From Kiritimatiellia bacterium (GTDB taxonomy: Bacteria; Verrucomicrobiota; Kiritimatiellia; SLAD01), in the NCBI GenBank assembly GCA_007125875.1, contig SLCI01000044.1, positions 1 through 6,018 of the forward strand: a stretch of DNA of 6,018 nucleotides, in the 5' to 3' direction. Positions 1 through 6,018 of the stretch are shown here, piece by piece; within the stretch, counting starts at the first letter, position 1, and each line of letters starts with the position of its first letter. Below the pieces are notes generated by a model that was not told the origin of the DNA, searched no databases, and saw nothing but the letters and a program-made list of their open reading frames with translations. A program made the position numbers and the translations under genes.

Positions 1-709
1 GATGGCTCGCCTTTGCCAACAAGCGGAAAACCAATGGGTGGGCGTAAAATGCGGAATCATGGACCAGATGATCTCTGCAATTGGAGAAGAAGGAAAAGCG
101 ATCCTGATCGATTGCAGAGACAACGCCCACCGCGCCGTGCCTCTGCCGCAAGGCGTCACCGTGGTCATCATGGACACCATGACCCGGCGAGGCCTCGTCG
201 AGTCCGCCTACAACCAGCGCCGCCAACAATGTCAGGAGGCCGCCAAGGCCTTCGGTGCAAAGGCCCTTCGCGACGTGGATCTCGATACCTACCTCCAAAA
301 AGCGGAGCTTTTACATCCCGTCACGCGACGCCGGGCCAAGCACGTCATTACCGAGAACCAAAGGACTCTGGACGCTGCCGCAGCCATGGAGCGAGGCGAC
401 GCCACAACCCTTGGCATCTTGATGAGGGATAGTCACACGAGCCTCCGCGATGATTTTGAGGTCGCGAATGACGCGCTGAACAGCATCGTGGATGCGGCCC
501 AATCTCACGTCGGATGCTTGGGCGCACGCATGACCGGGGCGGGATTCGGTGGTTGTGCGGTGGCGTTGGTGGCGACGTCGATGGTGGAATCCTTTATGCA
601 ACACGTTGATGAAACCTACCAGAAAAACAACAATACGACTCCCAACCTTTACTCGGCCAACGCCAGCGCGGGCGCATCGATTGAATCCGGCGAATCATCC
701 AAGCCATGA
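1..709 (+). CDS. galK: Galactokinase, C-terminal part (5' end outside window)
   Basis: Galactokinase phosphorylates alpha-D-galactose to galactose-1-phosphate with ATP, the first committed step of the cytoplasmic Leloir pathway. The 235 visible residues follow the C-terminal two thirds of E. coli GalK closely. 'AENQWVG' is followed by 'CGIMDQM' (residues 17-23 of the visible part), which carries the catalytic Asp (D21). Next come 'LIDCRD', 'YNQRRQQC', 'HVITENQRT', and 'SHTSLRDDFEV'. The GHMP-kinase motif 3, 'MTGAGFGGC', is at residues 177-185. The Met codon at 2-4 is internal, because roughly 150 family residues, including the GHMP ATP-binding motif, should lie upstream of the window. The stop TGA (707-709) overlaps the ATG of the next gene. 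The family assignment is firm. Another sugar kinase of the GHMP superfamily is possible but unlikely given how well the galactokinase-specific blocks match. Confidence 0.95.
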   Translation, partial: MARLCQQAENQWVGVKCGIMDQMISAIGEEGKAILIDCRDNAHRAVPLPQGVTVVIMDTMTRRGLVESAYNQRRQQCQEAAKAFGAKALRDVDLDTYLQKAELLHPVTRRRAKHVITENQRTLDAAAAMERGDATTLGILMRDSHTSLRDDFEVANDALNSIVDAAQSHVGCLGARMTGAGFGGCAVALVATSMVESFMQHVDETYQKNNNTTPNLYSANASAGASIESGESSKP

Positions 710-1659
710 AGGTCGAACTGCAATCCACGCCCTATGGCGGATGGACCAACTGCCTACGCCTAACCAATGGTACAATCGAGGCCGTGATCACGGTGGACGT
801 TGGTCCTCGCATTCTGCGCTATGGATTTCATGGTCATGGAAACATGCTGGGCGAAAACCCCGAGGAAATGGGTCGGACGGGTGGGGCCAAGTGGCGCATG
901 TATGGCGGCCATCGCCTCTGGATCGCCCCCGAAGATGAATCCCTAACCATGCTTCCGGATAATGATCCGGTCAGGTGGCAATGGAACGGCAAAACGCTTT
1001 CATTGCATCAAGATATGGACGCGACCTACCGCATCGGCAAATCCATGCACATCTCCATGTTGCCCGGAGGAGCCTTGACCCTTTCTCACCGGTTGACCAA
1101 CCACGGACCCAAGTCGATCCCTCTGGCCCCTTGGGCCATTACCGTCATGACACCAGGCGGAGAGGCGATACTTCCTCAGGAGCCCTACCGAACCCACCGT
1201 GTGCAAAAGACCCCATCTCGGCCACTCGTTTTGTGGCCGTATACCAACATGGCCGACCCGCGCGTCATCTGGGGTCGCGAACACATTCATGTCCGTAGCG
1301 ATGAGAGTCTGCGAGCTCCTTTTAAGATCGGCTTCTTCAGCTCGCGCGGATGGATGCTTTATCGTAAAGCTGATCTCGTCTTCATCAAATATCATCCAGT
1401 GCACCAGGACGTACATACGGATTACGGATGCAATGCCGAAGTATTTACCGCCCAGCATGTGTTCGAACTTGAATCTCTGGGCCCCTTCGTCCGTTTGGCC
1501 CCAGGAAAATCAGCTCAACATGTCGAATGCTGGCAGATACTTGATATCGCCTCGGCCTCAAAAGCTCTGTCCGCACCCGTAAACCAATCAGGTATATTAC
1601 CCCAAAGAGTATCCGGATCAGAGCTCATGCGTGCTATCTTGGCCTATCATAAAGCGTGA
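706..1659 (+). CDS. DUF4380-like, galactose mutarotase-fold protein
   Basis: This is a 317-aa cytoplasmic protein with no signal peptide or membrane segment. I recognise the pattern of the DUF4380 family, which has a galactose mutarotase-like beta-sandwich fold and no established biochemical role. The blocks seen are 'GGWTNCLRLTNG' (11-22), 'DVGPR' (31-35), 'YGGHRLWIAPE' (66-76), 'LTNHG' (130-134), 'LAPWAITVM' (140-148), 'LWPYT' (176-180), 'ELESLGP' (254-260) and 'HVECW' (272-276). Its length is typical, so it looks intact. The ATG at 706 is preferred because ATGA overlaps the galK stop, the classic arrangement for translational coupling, and no good Shine-Dalgarno is visible. Being joined to galK suggests an aldose 1-epimerase or related sugar-handling role. 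That role is inferred from context and fold only. The canonical GalM catalytic His/His/Glu set cannot be assigned with confidence; H69 and E254/E256 are the most conserved-looking candidates. Confidence 0.8.
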   Translation: MKVELQSTPYGGWTNCLRLTNGTIEAVITVDVGPRILRYGFHGHGNMLGENPEEMGRTGGAKWRMYGGHRLWIAPEDESLTMLPDNDPVRWQWNGKTLSLHQDMDATYRIGKSMHISMLPGGALTLSHRLTNHGPKSIPLAPWAITVMTPGGEAILPQEPYRTHRVQKTPSRPLVLWPYTNMADPRVIWGREHIHVRSDESLRAPFKIGFFSSRGWMLYRKADLVFIKYHPVHQDVHTDYGCNAEVFTAQHVFELESLGPFVRLAPGKSAQHVECWQILDIASASKALSAPVNQSGILPQRVSGSELMRAILAYHKA

Positions 1660-1991
1660 ACCTTGATCTCGCGCTCATAAGCCATAACAGTGCATTCAAC
1701 TGACCGGAAGATGGTGATGAGGTACGAAACTAGGGTGCTGGCCAGAGTGAGGGCAACCTAATGCGCAGTTCATTCACCCTGTGTCTCAGAACCATCACAT
1801 CATCGTCGCCCGGATCATCTCTCGGCATCCTTTCCTACTGCTTTTTAAGATGGATATGCTATAAGGCATAGTTATGCGCAACAAAAAGACGTGCCATTTG
1901 CGACGAACGAGAACGGAAGCCGATTAAGACCTTCAGAAGTGATATGCGCCCGCGAGACTGCTCATGTGACGGCGCCCGAATCGTCTTACGT
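1660..1991. other. Convergent intergenic region without recognisable gene
   Basis: This 332-nt stretch separates the 3' end of the plus-strand galactose pair from the 3' end of the minus-strand small gene. I found no ORF with protein-like composition on either strand, no tRNA-like fold, and no clear GC-rich hairpin with a T-tract that would serve as a bidirectional terminator. The weak features are a 6-bp inverted repeat (AGGGTG at 1732-1737, CACCCT at 1775-1780, long loop), a short arm pair TATGC/GCATA around 1855-1870, and a direct repeat of GCGCCCG near 1947 and 1973. None is convincing. Confidence 0.5.
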
Positions 1992-2159
1992 CTACTCCTC
2001 TAATGAACGCATCTGCGCCAAGATCGCCTCTGCCTCTTCCTGTAGCTGCGAGTTCTTCTGAATATCACCCGCACGCTGAGCTGCCATCGCTTCCTGCATC
2101 TTGCGTTCGTAAGCCTTTTGCAATTTTTGTTTCTTATCCTTTTGCCAAAACCATTTCAT
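1992..2159 (-). CDS. Small DUF6435 (Lacal_2735-like) family protein, 55 aa
   Basis: A complete 55-codon ORF runs from ATG (2159-2157) to TAG (1994-1992). The product begins 'MKWFWQKDKKQKLQKAYERK' and continues with 'MQEAMAAQRAGDIQKNSQ' and 'EEAEAILAQM'. An aromatic N-terminus, a lysine-rich stretch, then 'LxKxYExK', 'AMxAQRxGDI' and a final 'EAExI' helix are what I recall of DUF6435/Lacal_2735 small proteins. Their function is unknown; they are short, charged and probably a helical hairpin. The ATG is the only usable start, because an in-frame TGA lies 18 nt upstream (2177-2175). No Shine-Dalgarno precedes it. It lies 108 nt downstream of the radical SAM gene on the same strand, so it could be a second cistron or have its own promoter. 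It has no Cys, Ser/Thr-rich or Gly-rich tail, so it does not look like a RiPP precursor. The family call is from memory of the pattern. Confidence 0.75.
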   Translation of the reverse strand: MKWFWQKDKKQKLQKAYERKMQEAMAAQRAGDIQKNSQLQEEAEAILAQMRSLEE

Positions 2160-2223
2160 GGCGGAGAACGTACATCAGGTTGCTGTGGAATCAAGGGAGC
2201 GGCGCAATCCTGTTCCCGATCAC

Positions 2224-2243
2224 GCCGCCCGTATAAGGACGGC
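2224..2243 (-). terminator. Possible hairpin after the radical SAM gene
   Basis: Read on the minus strand, GCCGTCC and GGGCGGC flank a 6-nt loop (TTATAC). They pair along 7 bp if one U-G wobble is allowed. On the plus strand the same position is a C-A mismatch, so the stem is better in minus-strand RNA. It starts 25 nt after the radical SAM stop codon. No U-tract follows it, so it may be an intergenic processing or stabilising hairpin, or an attenuating element, and not a classical intrinsic terminator. Confidence 0.3.
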
Positions 2244-2267
2244 CTACAATAGGGTGTCCCCGCCTAT

Positions 2268-3377
2268 CTACTCGGGCATATATGCGCAAAACGGCTCAGG
2301 CGCATGCAGGCGGCCAGTGAGTGCAAAAGCGCGGGCTCGCGAGCCGCCGCCGCAAACGGTCTGATAGCGACAACGGCCGCACTTCCCTTCCAGTTTACTT
2401 GTATCGCGCAGCGCACGAAACGTTTCATGCGAGCGATAGATGTCGGCCACCGCCTGCTCCTTGACGTTGCCACATGCCATCGGCAGGAATCCGCTCGGAT
2501 ACACGTCACCGACGTGATCAACGAAACAGAAGCCGCGTCCGGCATTGACCGCTACTTTCGGCATGCGCGCTGAAGGCCCGGCACCGTTCTCGCCTTGTTG
2601 CTGTTTCCGCTCGGCCAGAAAGCGCCGGTAATGCTGTCCTTCCGTGATCTTGATCATGAAGGGCACGCGCCGCGACATAGCCTCCAACTTGGCAAACAAC
2701 GCTTCGAACTGTTCCGTCGAGCAACTCTGCAATTCCGTTCCGCGTCCCGTCGGCACGAGGAAGAAGACTTCCCAAAACACGATCCCCAATGACTCGACCA
2801 ATTCGGCCAGGGCATCAAAATCGCCCGCATTCCATGAACCGAATACGGTGTTTATCTGCAACGGAATTTCCAACTCACTTACCCAGCGGGCAGCTTCCAT
2901 CGCCTTCGCAAAAGAGCCGGGCACCTGCCGGAAAGCGTCGTGCTTGGCTTCGTTTTCACCATCAATACTGAGCGCCAATTGATCGACCCCGGCCGCTTTG
3001 AGTGATTCCAGTCGCTCCCGCGTGAGCCGGTACGTGGTGGCGGGAATCGTGCCCGCTCGCAATCCCACCGACTTGGCGTGCCGGATCAGCTCTTCCAAGT
3101 CATCGCGTTGCAGCGGATCGCCACCGGTAAAAATGATCAGTGGGGTCCCCATCGCGCGGACTTGCTCGATCAGGTCTTTGCCCTGCGCCAAGGTCAGCTC
3201 ATCCGGGTGCCGTTGATGAATAGCAGAGGCCCGACAATGTACGCAGGCCAGCTCGCAACTACGCGTGACCTCCCAGATTAACAGCAGCGGAGCCTGATCA
3301 AAGTCGACATCCAATCGCATACGTCCCACGCCCCGCGTCGCATGGATATTCGGATGATTTCCAGTATTCGAGTGCAT
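2268..3377 (-). CDS. Radical SAM/SPASM domain protein, TIGR04053-like
   Basis: This is a 369-aa cytoplasmic radical SAM enzyme with a C-terminal SPASM-type region. The [4Fe-4S]-SAM motif is C41-x3-C45-x2-C48 in 'TRSCELACVHC'. It is followed by 'TGGDP' (84-88, the GGE-like SAM-binding motif with Asp for Glu) and 'LSIDG' (136-140). The C-terminal cysteines are C284, C302, C333, C336, C342 and C364, giving C-x17-C, then 'CGRCRYQTVC', 'GGGSRARA' and a final Cys. This is a six-Cys auxiliary cluster region related to the NirJ/AhbD and TIGR04053 groups. It lacks the extra Cys of a full seven-Cys SPASM, since Ser346 stands at 'CGGGS'. The 'DFDQAP...IWEVTRSC' opening fits TIGR04053, whose substrate is unknown as far as I recall. 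The ATG at 3377 gives the longest frame. Met20 (ATG at 3320-3318, with GTGGGA just upstream) is a plausible alternative, because homology seems to begin there. A heme-pathway role cannot be excluded. Confidence 0.88.
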   Translation of the reverse strand: MHSNTGNHPNIHATRGVGRMRLDVDFDQAPLLLIWEVTRSCELACVHCRASAIHQRHPDELTLAQGKDLIEQVRAMGTPLIIFTGGDPLQRDDLEELIRHAKSVGLRAGTIPATTYRLTRERLESLKAAGVDQLALSIDGENEAKHDAFRQVPGSFAKAMEAARWVSELEIPLQINTVFGSWNAGDFDALAELVESLGIVFWEVFFLVPTGRGTELQSCSTEQFEALFAKLEAMSRRVPFMIKITEGQHYRRFLAERKQQQGENGAGPSARMPKVAVNAGRGFCFVDHVGDVYPSGFLPMACGNVKEQAVADIYRSHETFRALRDTSKLEGKCGRCRYQTVCGGGSRARAFALTGRLHAPEPFCAYMPE

Positions 3378-3414
3378 GCGGCATGGTAATCCAGAATTCG
3401 CTCAGATCAATACT

Positions 3415-3435
3415 ATCTCGTCGGACTCACGAGAT
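3415..3435. promoter_or_regulatory. Perfect 7-bp inverted repeat upstream of radical SAM gene
   Basis: ATCTCGT (3415-3421) and ACGAGAT (3429-3435) form a perfect 7-bp inverted repeat around a 7-nt centre. It lies about 38 nt upstream of the longest start of the radical SAM gene. It could be an operator for a dimeric repressor or a hairpin in the mRNA leader. No T-tract follows on either strand, so it is not a terminator. Chance occurrence remains possible at this length. Confidence 0.35.
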
Positions 3436-3586
3436 GCGCTGAACAAAAACACATAATTCAATAAAATCGCATGTTTTCGCTTATTTCGCGGAAATTTTTA
3501 CAGATTTTTTTCGGGAATTTTCTTTACCCGCTTACTCCCGTCTTCCAACCTGAATCTGCTATCAGGGTTTTCACCCCGCAACCACT

Positions 3587-3592
3587 AAGGAG
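3587..3592 (+). promoter_or_regulatory. Strong Shine-Dalgarno for the gene at 3600
   Basis: AAGGAG stands 7 nt before the ATG at 3600, an optimal spacing. It supports this start although the resulting N-terminal region before the membrane segment is unusually long (34 residues). No other start in the window has a site this strong. Confidence 0.8.
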
Positions 3593-3599
3593 TTAAAGA

Positions 3600-4565
3600 A
3601 TGAGGAATCTGTTGCGGCGGCTTGCTATTCGCTGTGAGCTGCTACCCTCCACTGGGCGCAAGGTTGTCCGGTACACCTTTTCACGCATCGCTCAGCGACG
3701 ACTATTGTATGGCATTGCCCTGCTACTCGCACTGCTGATTATTCCCACTGCGACGTGGACGGACGGCTCACCACCCGAAGATCCTGATGCTGATTCGCTT
3801 TCATTTCTGGCTGGGCCGGAACGAGTGGAGGGCGAAGGCTGGCGCATCCGCTGGCACGCGGTCCCTGATCGTGAATATCGGTTACGGTATAGCACAAACC
3901 TTTTTGATTGGGATACGGTTGTCACGTTACCGGCCAGTGATGAAGTACTGGAACATATCCATGCGCTGCCGGATTCCTCACTTGGCTTTTGGAAAGTGCA
4001 ACTACTCGATGACGACGGAGGCGTTATCGGCGAAACACCAGTTCTCGATAACCTGATTGCTTCACTCACTTTGGTTGAGGGTGAGCCCACCGTAGTGCTC
4101 TCGGTCGATGCGGCAGCTCCTGACGGGATTCAAGATGTGATCTTTTTCGAAGGTCCCACAGATGATGATACCGATGAACTGCTCGGTGCGGCCGATCCGG
4201 TAACCAATGCGGTTTGGGCGTTGTCGACCGCCGCCCCTACCAACAGCCTCGCCGTGCGCTATTTTCGAGCTCTCGCCACCAGCACGGTGGGCAATATGAA
4301 CGAACTCGTGCGCGGATTCAGCCTATTCGATACCCACCACTACGCCCGCCTAGACGCCAACGGCGATCCTCAACTGGGACGCGCGGTAGCGATCCGGGAT
4401 GATGGATCGTTGGAGCCGTTTGCCTATCTGCCGGACGGGCCCGACGGACCGGTGCTGGTCTTCCCCGACGGCGCAGTCCCGCAACAGGATGCCGAGGGGT
4501 GGTTCTGGACGTATGAAAACGTTGAGATGCATGTGACCCTGGACGGCGACTGGACACCGGTCTAA
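3600..4565 (+). CDS. Exported protein, N-terminal part up to in-frame TAA
   Basis: This is a 321-codon ORF starting at an ATG with a strong Shine-Dalgarno. Residues 1-34 are strongly basic (many Arg). They are followed by a hydrophobic segment 'YGIALLLALLIIPTATW' (37-53), which acts as a signal peptide or N-in membrane anchor, and then an acidic, Pro/Asp-rich linker. Residues 81-135 contain 'YRLRYSTNLFDWDTV' and 'LGFWKVQL'. This resembles the 'YxLxxSTdLxxW...FxxV' beta-rich domain that recurs in secreted Verrucomicrobiota/Kiritimatiellota proteins. The rest is acidic and beta-like with no family I recognise. The TAA at 4563-4565 probably does not mark the natural end. The same frame remains open and protein-like for the rest of the window, so this ORF and the next are most likely two pieces of one gene. 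A genuine short protein is the alternative. No catalytic motif is visible, and no function is proposed. Confidence 0.75.
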   Translation: MRNLLRRLAIRCELLPSTGRKVVRYTFSRIAQRRLLYGIALLLALLIIPTATWTDGSPPEDPDADSLSFLAGPERVEGEGWRIRWHAVPDREYRLRYSTNLFDWDTVVTLPASDEVLEHIHALPDSSLGFWKVQLLDDDGGVIGETPVLDNLIASLTLVEGEPTVVLSVDAAAPDGIQDVIFFEGPTDDDTDELLGAADPVTNAVWALSTAAPTNSLAVRYFRALATSTVGNMNELVRGFSLFDTHHYARLDANGDPQLGRAVAIRDDGSLEPFAYLPDGPDGPVLVFPDGAVPQQDAEGWFWTYENVEMHVTLDGDWTPV

Positions 4566-6018
4566 CCACTCGAATACGCAGGCGCCCCCCTCACCTTCCG
4601 TCCTGGTCCGGTTGATCTATCTGACCTGCTCAGCGCGCTCGACCGTGATCCTGAAGCCGGTCTCCATTTAGTTTTATGGGATCAGTTCGAATTTGTCCTT
4701 TATGAAGGCTCGTTCAGTGGCGGCGAAATTATTGGCCCACGACTTGAACCGCTATTCGATGGCTTTCCGCTCCCCGATCAAGGCGGCGGCTATTCGGAAT
4801 TCGCGTTTTCGATGCGCTCGCCCGAATATGTGCAGCTTCCGTTCTCCGGTGTGTTCAGTCTCACGCTGCCGTCCGGCAACGCCATCGTGCGGGTGCCGGC
4901 CCGTAACCCGATCTGGATTCGCCTCGAGGCCGATGGCCGTATCAGTATGTCCGGGCGCGTCGAACTGGAGCTCGGCGATGGCTCGCGGCTCATGGCTGAC
5001 TTGACCTTTGAAGATCCGGTCTATGCGTTTTCCTTCTACGCAGATGGTGTGCATCATCCTGCGCTCGGCGCGCTGGCGGACATATTACCGAATGCCTCCG
5101 CCGAATGTCTCCCGCCCGACACCCCAGGCACCGATCTCGATGCTGCGACGCAGTGCTTCCTCTCCTATGCCCGGACGCATCAACGCTTTGCGACGGCCCT
5201 GAAAGCCGGTTCCGCCTCTCCTTTCTCGAGCCCGCTGATTCCTGCTTCGCCACCGGCGCCGGACCATGCCGCCACGGCCGCATTGGATGCGTGGACCTAC
5301 AGCGCGCAGTCTGGCCTCGCCGACCAGCCATCACTGGGCATCATCTCGGGACTGATTGGCCATGCCTCCCGCTCGTCCGCCTCCGCGGCCAGCCTCACCG
5401 TGGCGCTCCGCTATCTCGCCGCCCTCGAACGCACTCGTCGCGGGGTCATAGAGGGCCAAATCAGCGCTTCAACAATGGAAATGGCCGATTTGAACGAAGC
5501 CCTTGAGGAAGCGACCGCGGCTGTCCTGGCCCGTGCCGAAGCGCCCGGCGCAATTGCTCGCCTCATCAATTTGGAGCAAACGATTCGCCAAATCGCCATC
5601 ATCGAACAAAACCGCGCCGCCGCCAATCTTGATCCTAGTCCGATTCTTGAAAGCGACCTGTTACCGGTCGTTAATCGTTTTCTGGAAAGTCATTTCCGTC
5701 GACTCGGCATTGAAGAGGGCGTGTTCACCACCCTCAACAATCCGAACATCAACGGCATGAACTTTGCCCTCGCCGAACGCAACCTCCGCGCGCTGGATAA
5801 AGTTGCACGGGACGCCGCCATCATCGGTCTACCGATCGATCCCACCCAGGACATCCTTTGGGAAGAGGCTCTCACGCAGCTTGCCCGTCGCTTGTATGCA
5901 ACAACGCTAACGACCTTGGATCAGGCCGAAGCGCGGGGCGATTTGACCGGATACACGCAGGGATTGCAGGCACTGCTTTTCATGGTTGAGGCCCGCGCGG
6001 CCGGGCGCATTCCCGACA
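4566..6018 (+). CDS. Continuation of the exported protein after the TAA (3' end outside window)
   Basis: From 4566 the frame of the preceding ORF stays open for 484 codons and runs off the window. The stretch directly after the stop, before any start codon, already reads like protein ('LHLVLWDQFEFVLYEG', 'LFDGFPLPDQGGG'). The first in-frame ATG is at 4812, then GTG at 4830, neither with a Shine-Dalgarno. A separately translated gene would therefore lose this coding-like 82-codon segment. Up to about 5070 the product looks beta-rich ('YVQLPFSGVFSLTLPSG', 'SGRVELELGDG'). From about 5270 it becomes Ala/Leu/Glu-rich and helical ('LTVALRYLAALERTRRG', 'LNEALEEATAAVLARAEA', 'NFALAERNLRALDKVARDA'). 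I recognise no known domain. Competing ORFs in other frames and on the minus strand here are biased shadows. If a caller treats it as a separate gene, expect 4812 as the start. It may equally be labelled a pseudogene fragment. Confidence 0.7.

Larger units (their letters stand above)
3378..3599. promoter_or_regulatory. Divergent intergenic region, AT-rich promoter zone
   Basis: This 222-nt region separates the minus-strand radical SAM gene from the plus-strand secreted-protein gene and must hold both promoters if neither is read from further away. Positions 3440-3530 are clearly richer in A/T than the surrounding genes and contain two similar T-rich blocks on the plus strand, around 3485-3502 and 3506-3522 (TTCGCGGAAATTTTT and TTCGGGAATTTTCTTT). 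I could not pick -35/-10 pairs with confidence. TTTACA at about 3497 is the best -35-like hexamer for the rightward gene, but only a weak -10 follows it. Confidence 0.45.

Noticed and set aside
13..432. Plus-strand ORF overlapping galK in another frame
   Set aside because: Arg/Pro/His-rich composition typical of an out-of-frame shadow; galK in the overlapping frame matches its family throughout.
1000..1458. Minus-strand ORF opposite the DUF4380-like gene
   Set aside because: No family-like motifs, and the sense frame is clearly conserved; antisense shadow.
1660..1991. Possible tRNA, CRISPR or mobile-element remnant in the convergent gap
   Set aside because: No cloverleaf-compatible arms, no regularly spaced repeats, no terminal inverted repeats or transposase fragments seen.
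1992..2159. Small protein as a RiPP precursor for the neighbouring radical SAM enzyme
   Set aside because: No Cys, Gly or Ser/Thr-rich core and no leader/core boundary; it looks like a charged helical protein family.
2003..2236. Plus-strand 77-codon ORF
   Set aside because: It is antisense to the DUF6435-like small gene and its Ser/Pro-rich product resembles no protein family; the minus-strand reading is far better.
2276..2285. Perfect palindrome GCATATATGC
   Set aside because: Lies within the last codons of the radical SAM gene and is short; likely chance.
2644..2982. Plus-strand ORFs inside the radical SAM gene
   Set aside because: Compositionally biased shadows of a well-supported minus-strand gene.
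4563..4565. TAA used as a sense codon (alternative genetic code)
   Set aside because: Only one such TAA is seen, no other gene here contains in-frame TAA, and TGA and TAG end the other genes normally; a nonsense mutation or error is simpler.
4752..5334. Minus-strand ORFs opposite the exported-protein gene
   Set aside because: Short, Arg-rich, without ribosome sites; antisense shadows.
5105..5506. Plus-strand 133-codon ORF within the continuation of the exported protein
   Set aside because: Rich in Arg, Pro and Cys with no domain, and it overlaps a 484-codon frame of better composition.

Overview
The window most likely comes from a bacterium of the PVC superphylum (Verrucomicrobiota, Kiritimatiellota or a relative). 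Three things point there. The first is a secreted protein with a 'YxLxYSTNLxxW' segment, a signature I associate with extracellular proteins of that group. The second is a DUF4380-type mutarotase-fold protein. The third is the mix of one strong Shine-Dalgarno site with several starts that lack one. This is inference from family habits; there is no rRNA or other marker gene here.

Layout. (1) Positions 1-1659, plus strand: the C-terminal two thirds of a galactokinase (galK, cut by the window edge), then a 317-aa DUF4380-like protein joined to it by an ATGA overlap. The two are probably co-translated and act in galactose or aldose metabolism. (2) Positions 1660-1991: a convergent gap with no recognisable gene or clear terminator. 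(3) Positions 1992-3377, minus strand: a radical SAM/SPASM enzyme resembling the uncharacterised TIGR04053 group. It is followed 108 nt downstream by a 55-aa gene that I read as a DUF6435 (Lacal_2735-like) small protein. A hairpin that pairs better in the minus-strand RNA lies between them. (4) Positions 3378-3599: a divergent, partly AT- and T-rich intergenic region. It holds a perfect 7-bp inverted repeat on the radical SAM side and a strong Shine-Dalgarno on the other side. (5) Positions 3600-6018, plus strand: a large, apparently exported protein.

The most striking observation is in region 5. After the TAA at 4563-4565 the same reading frame stays open, with protein-like composition, for 484 codons to the window end, and no normal start codon appears for the first 246 nt. 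So 3600-6018 looks like one gene of more than 800 codons broken by a single in-frame TAA: a nonsense mutation, a sequence error, or (less likely) readthrough.

No rRNA, tRNA, CRISPR array, insertion sequence or phage gene was found. The radical SAM plus small-protein pair is the best candidate for an undescribed two-gene unit, but nothing in the sequence shows what it makes.
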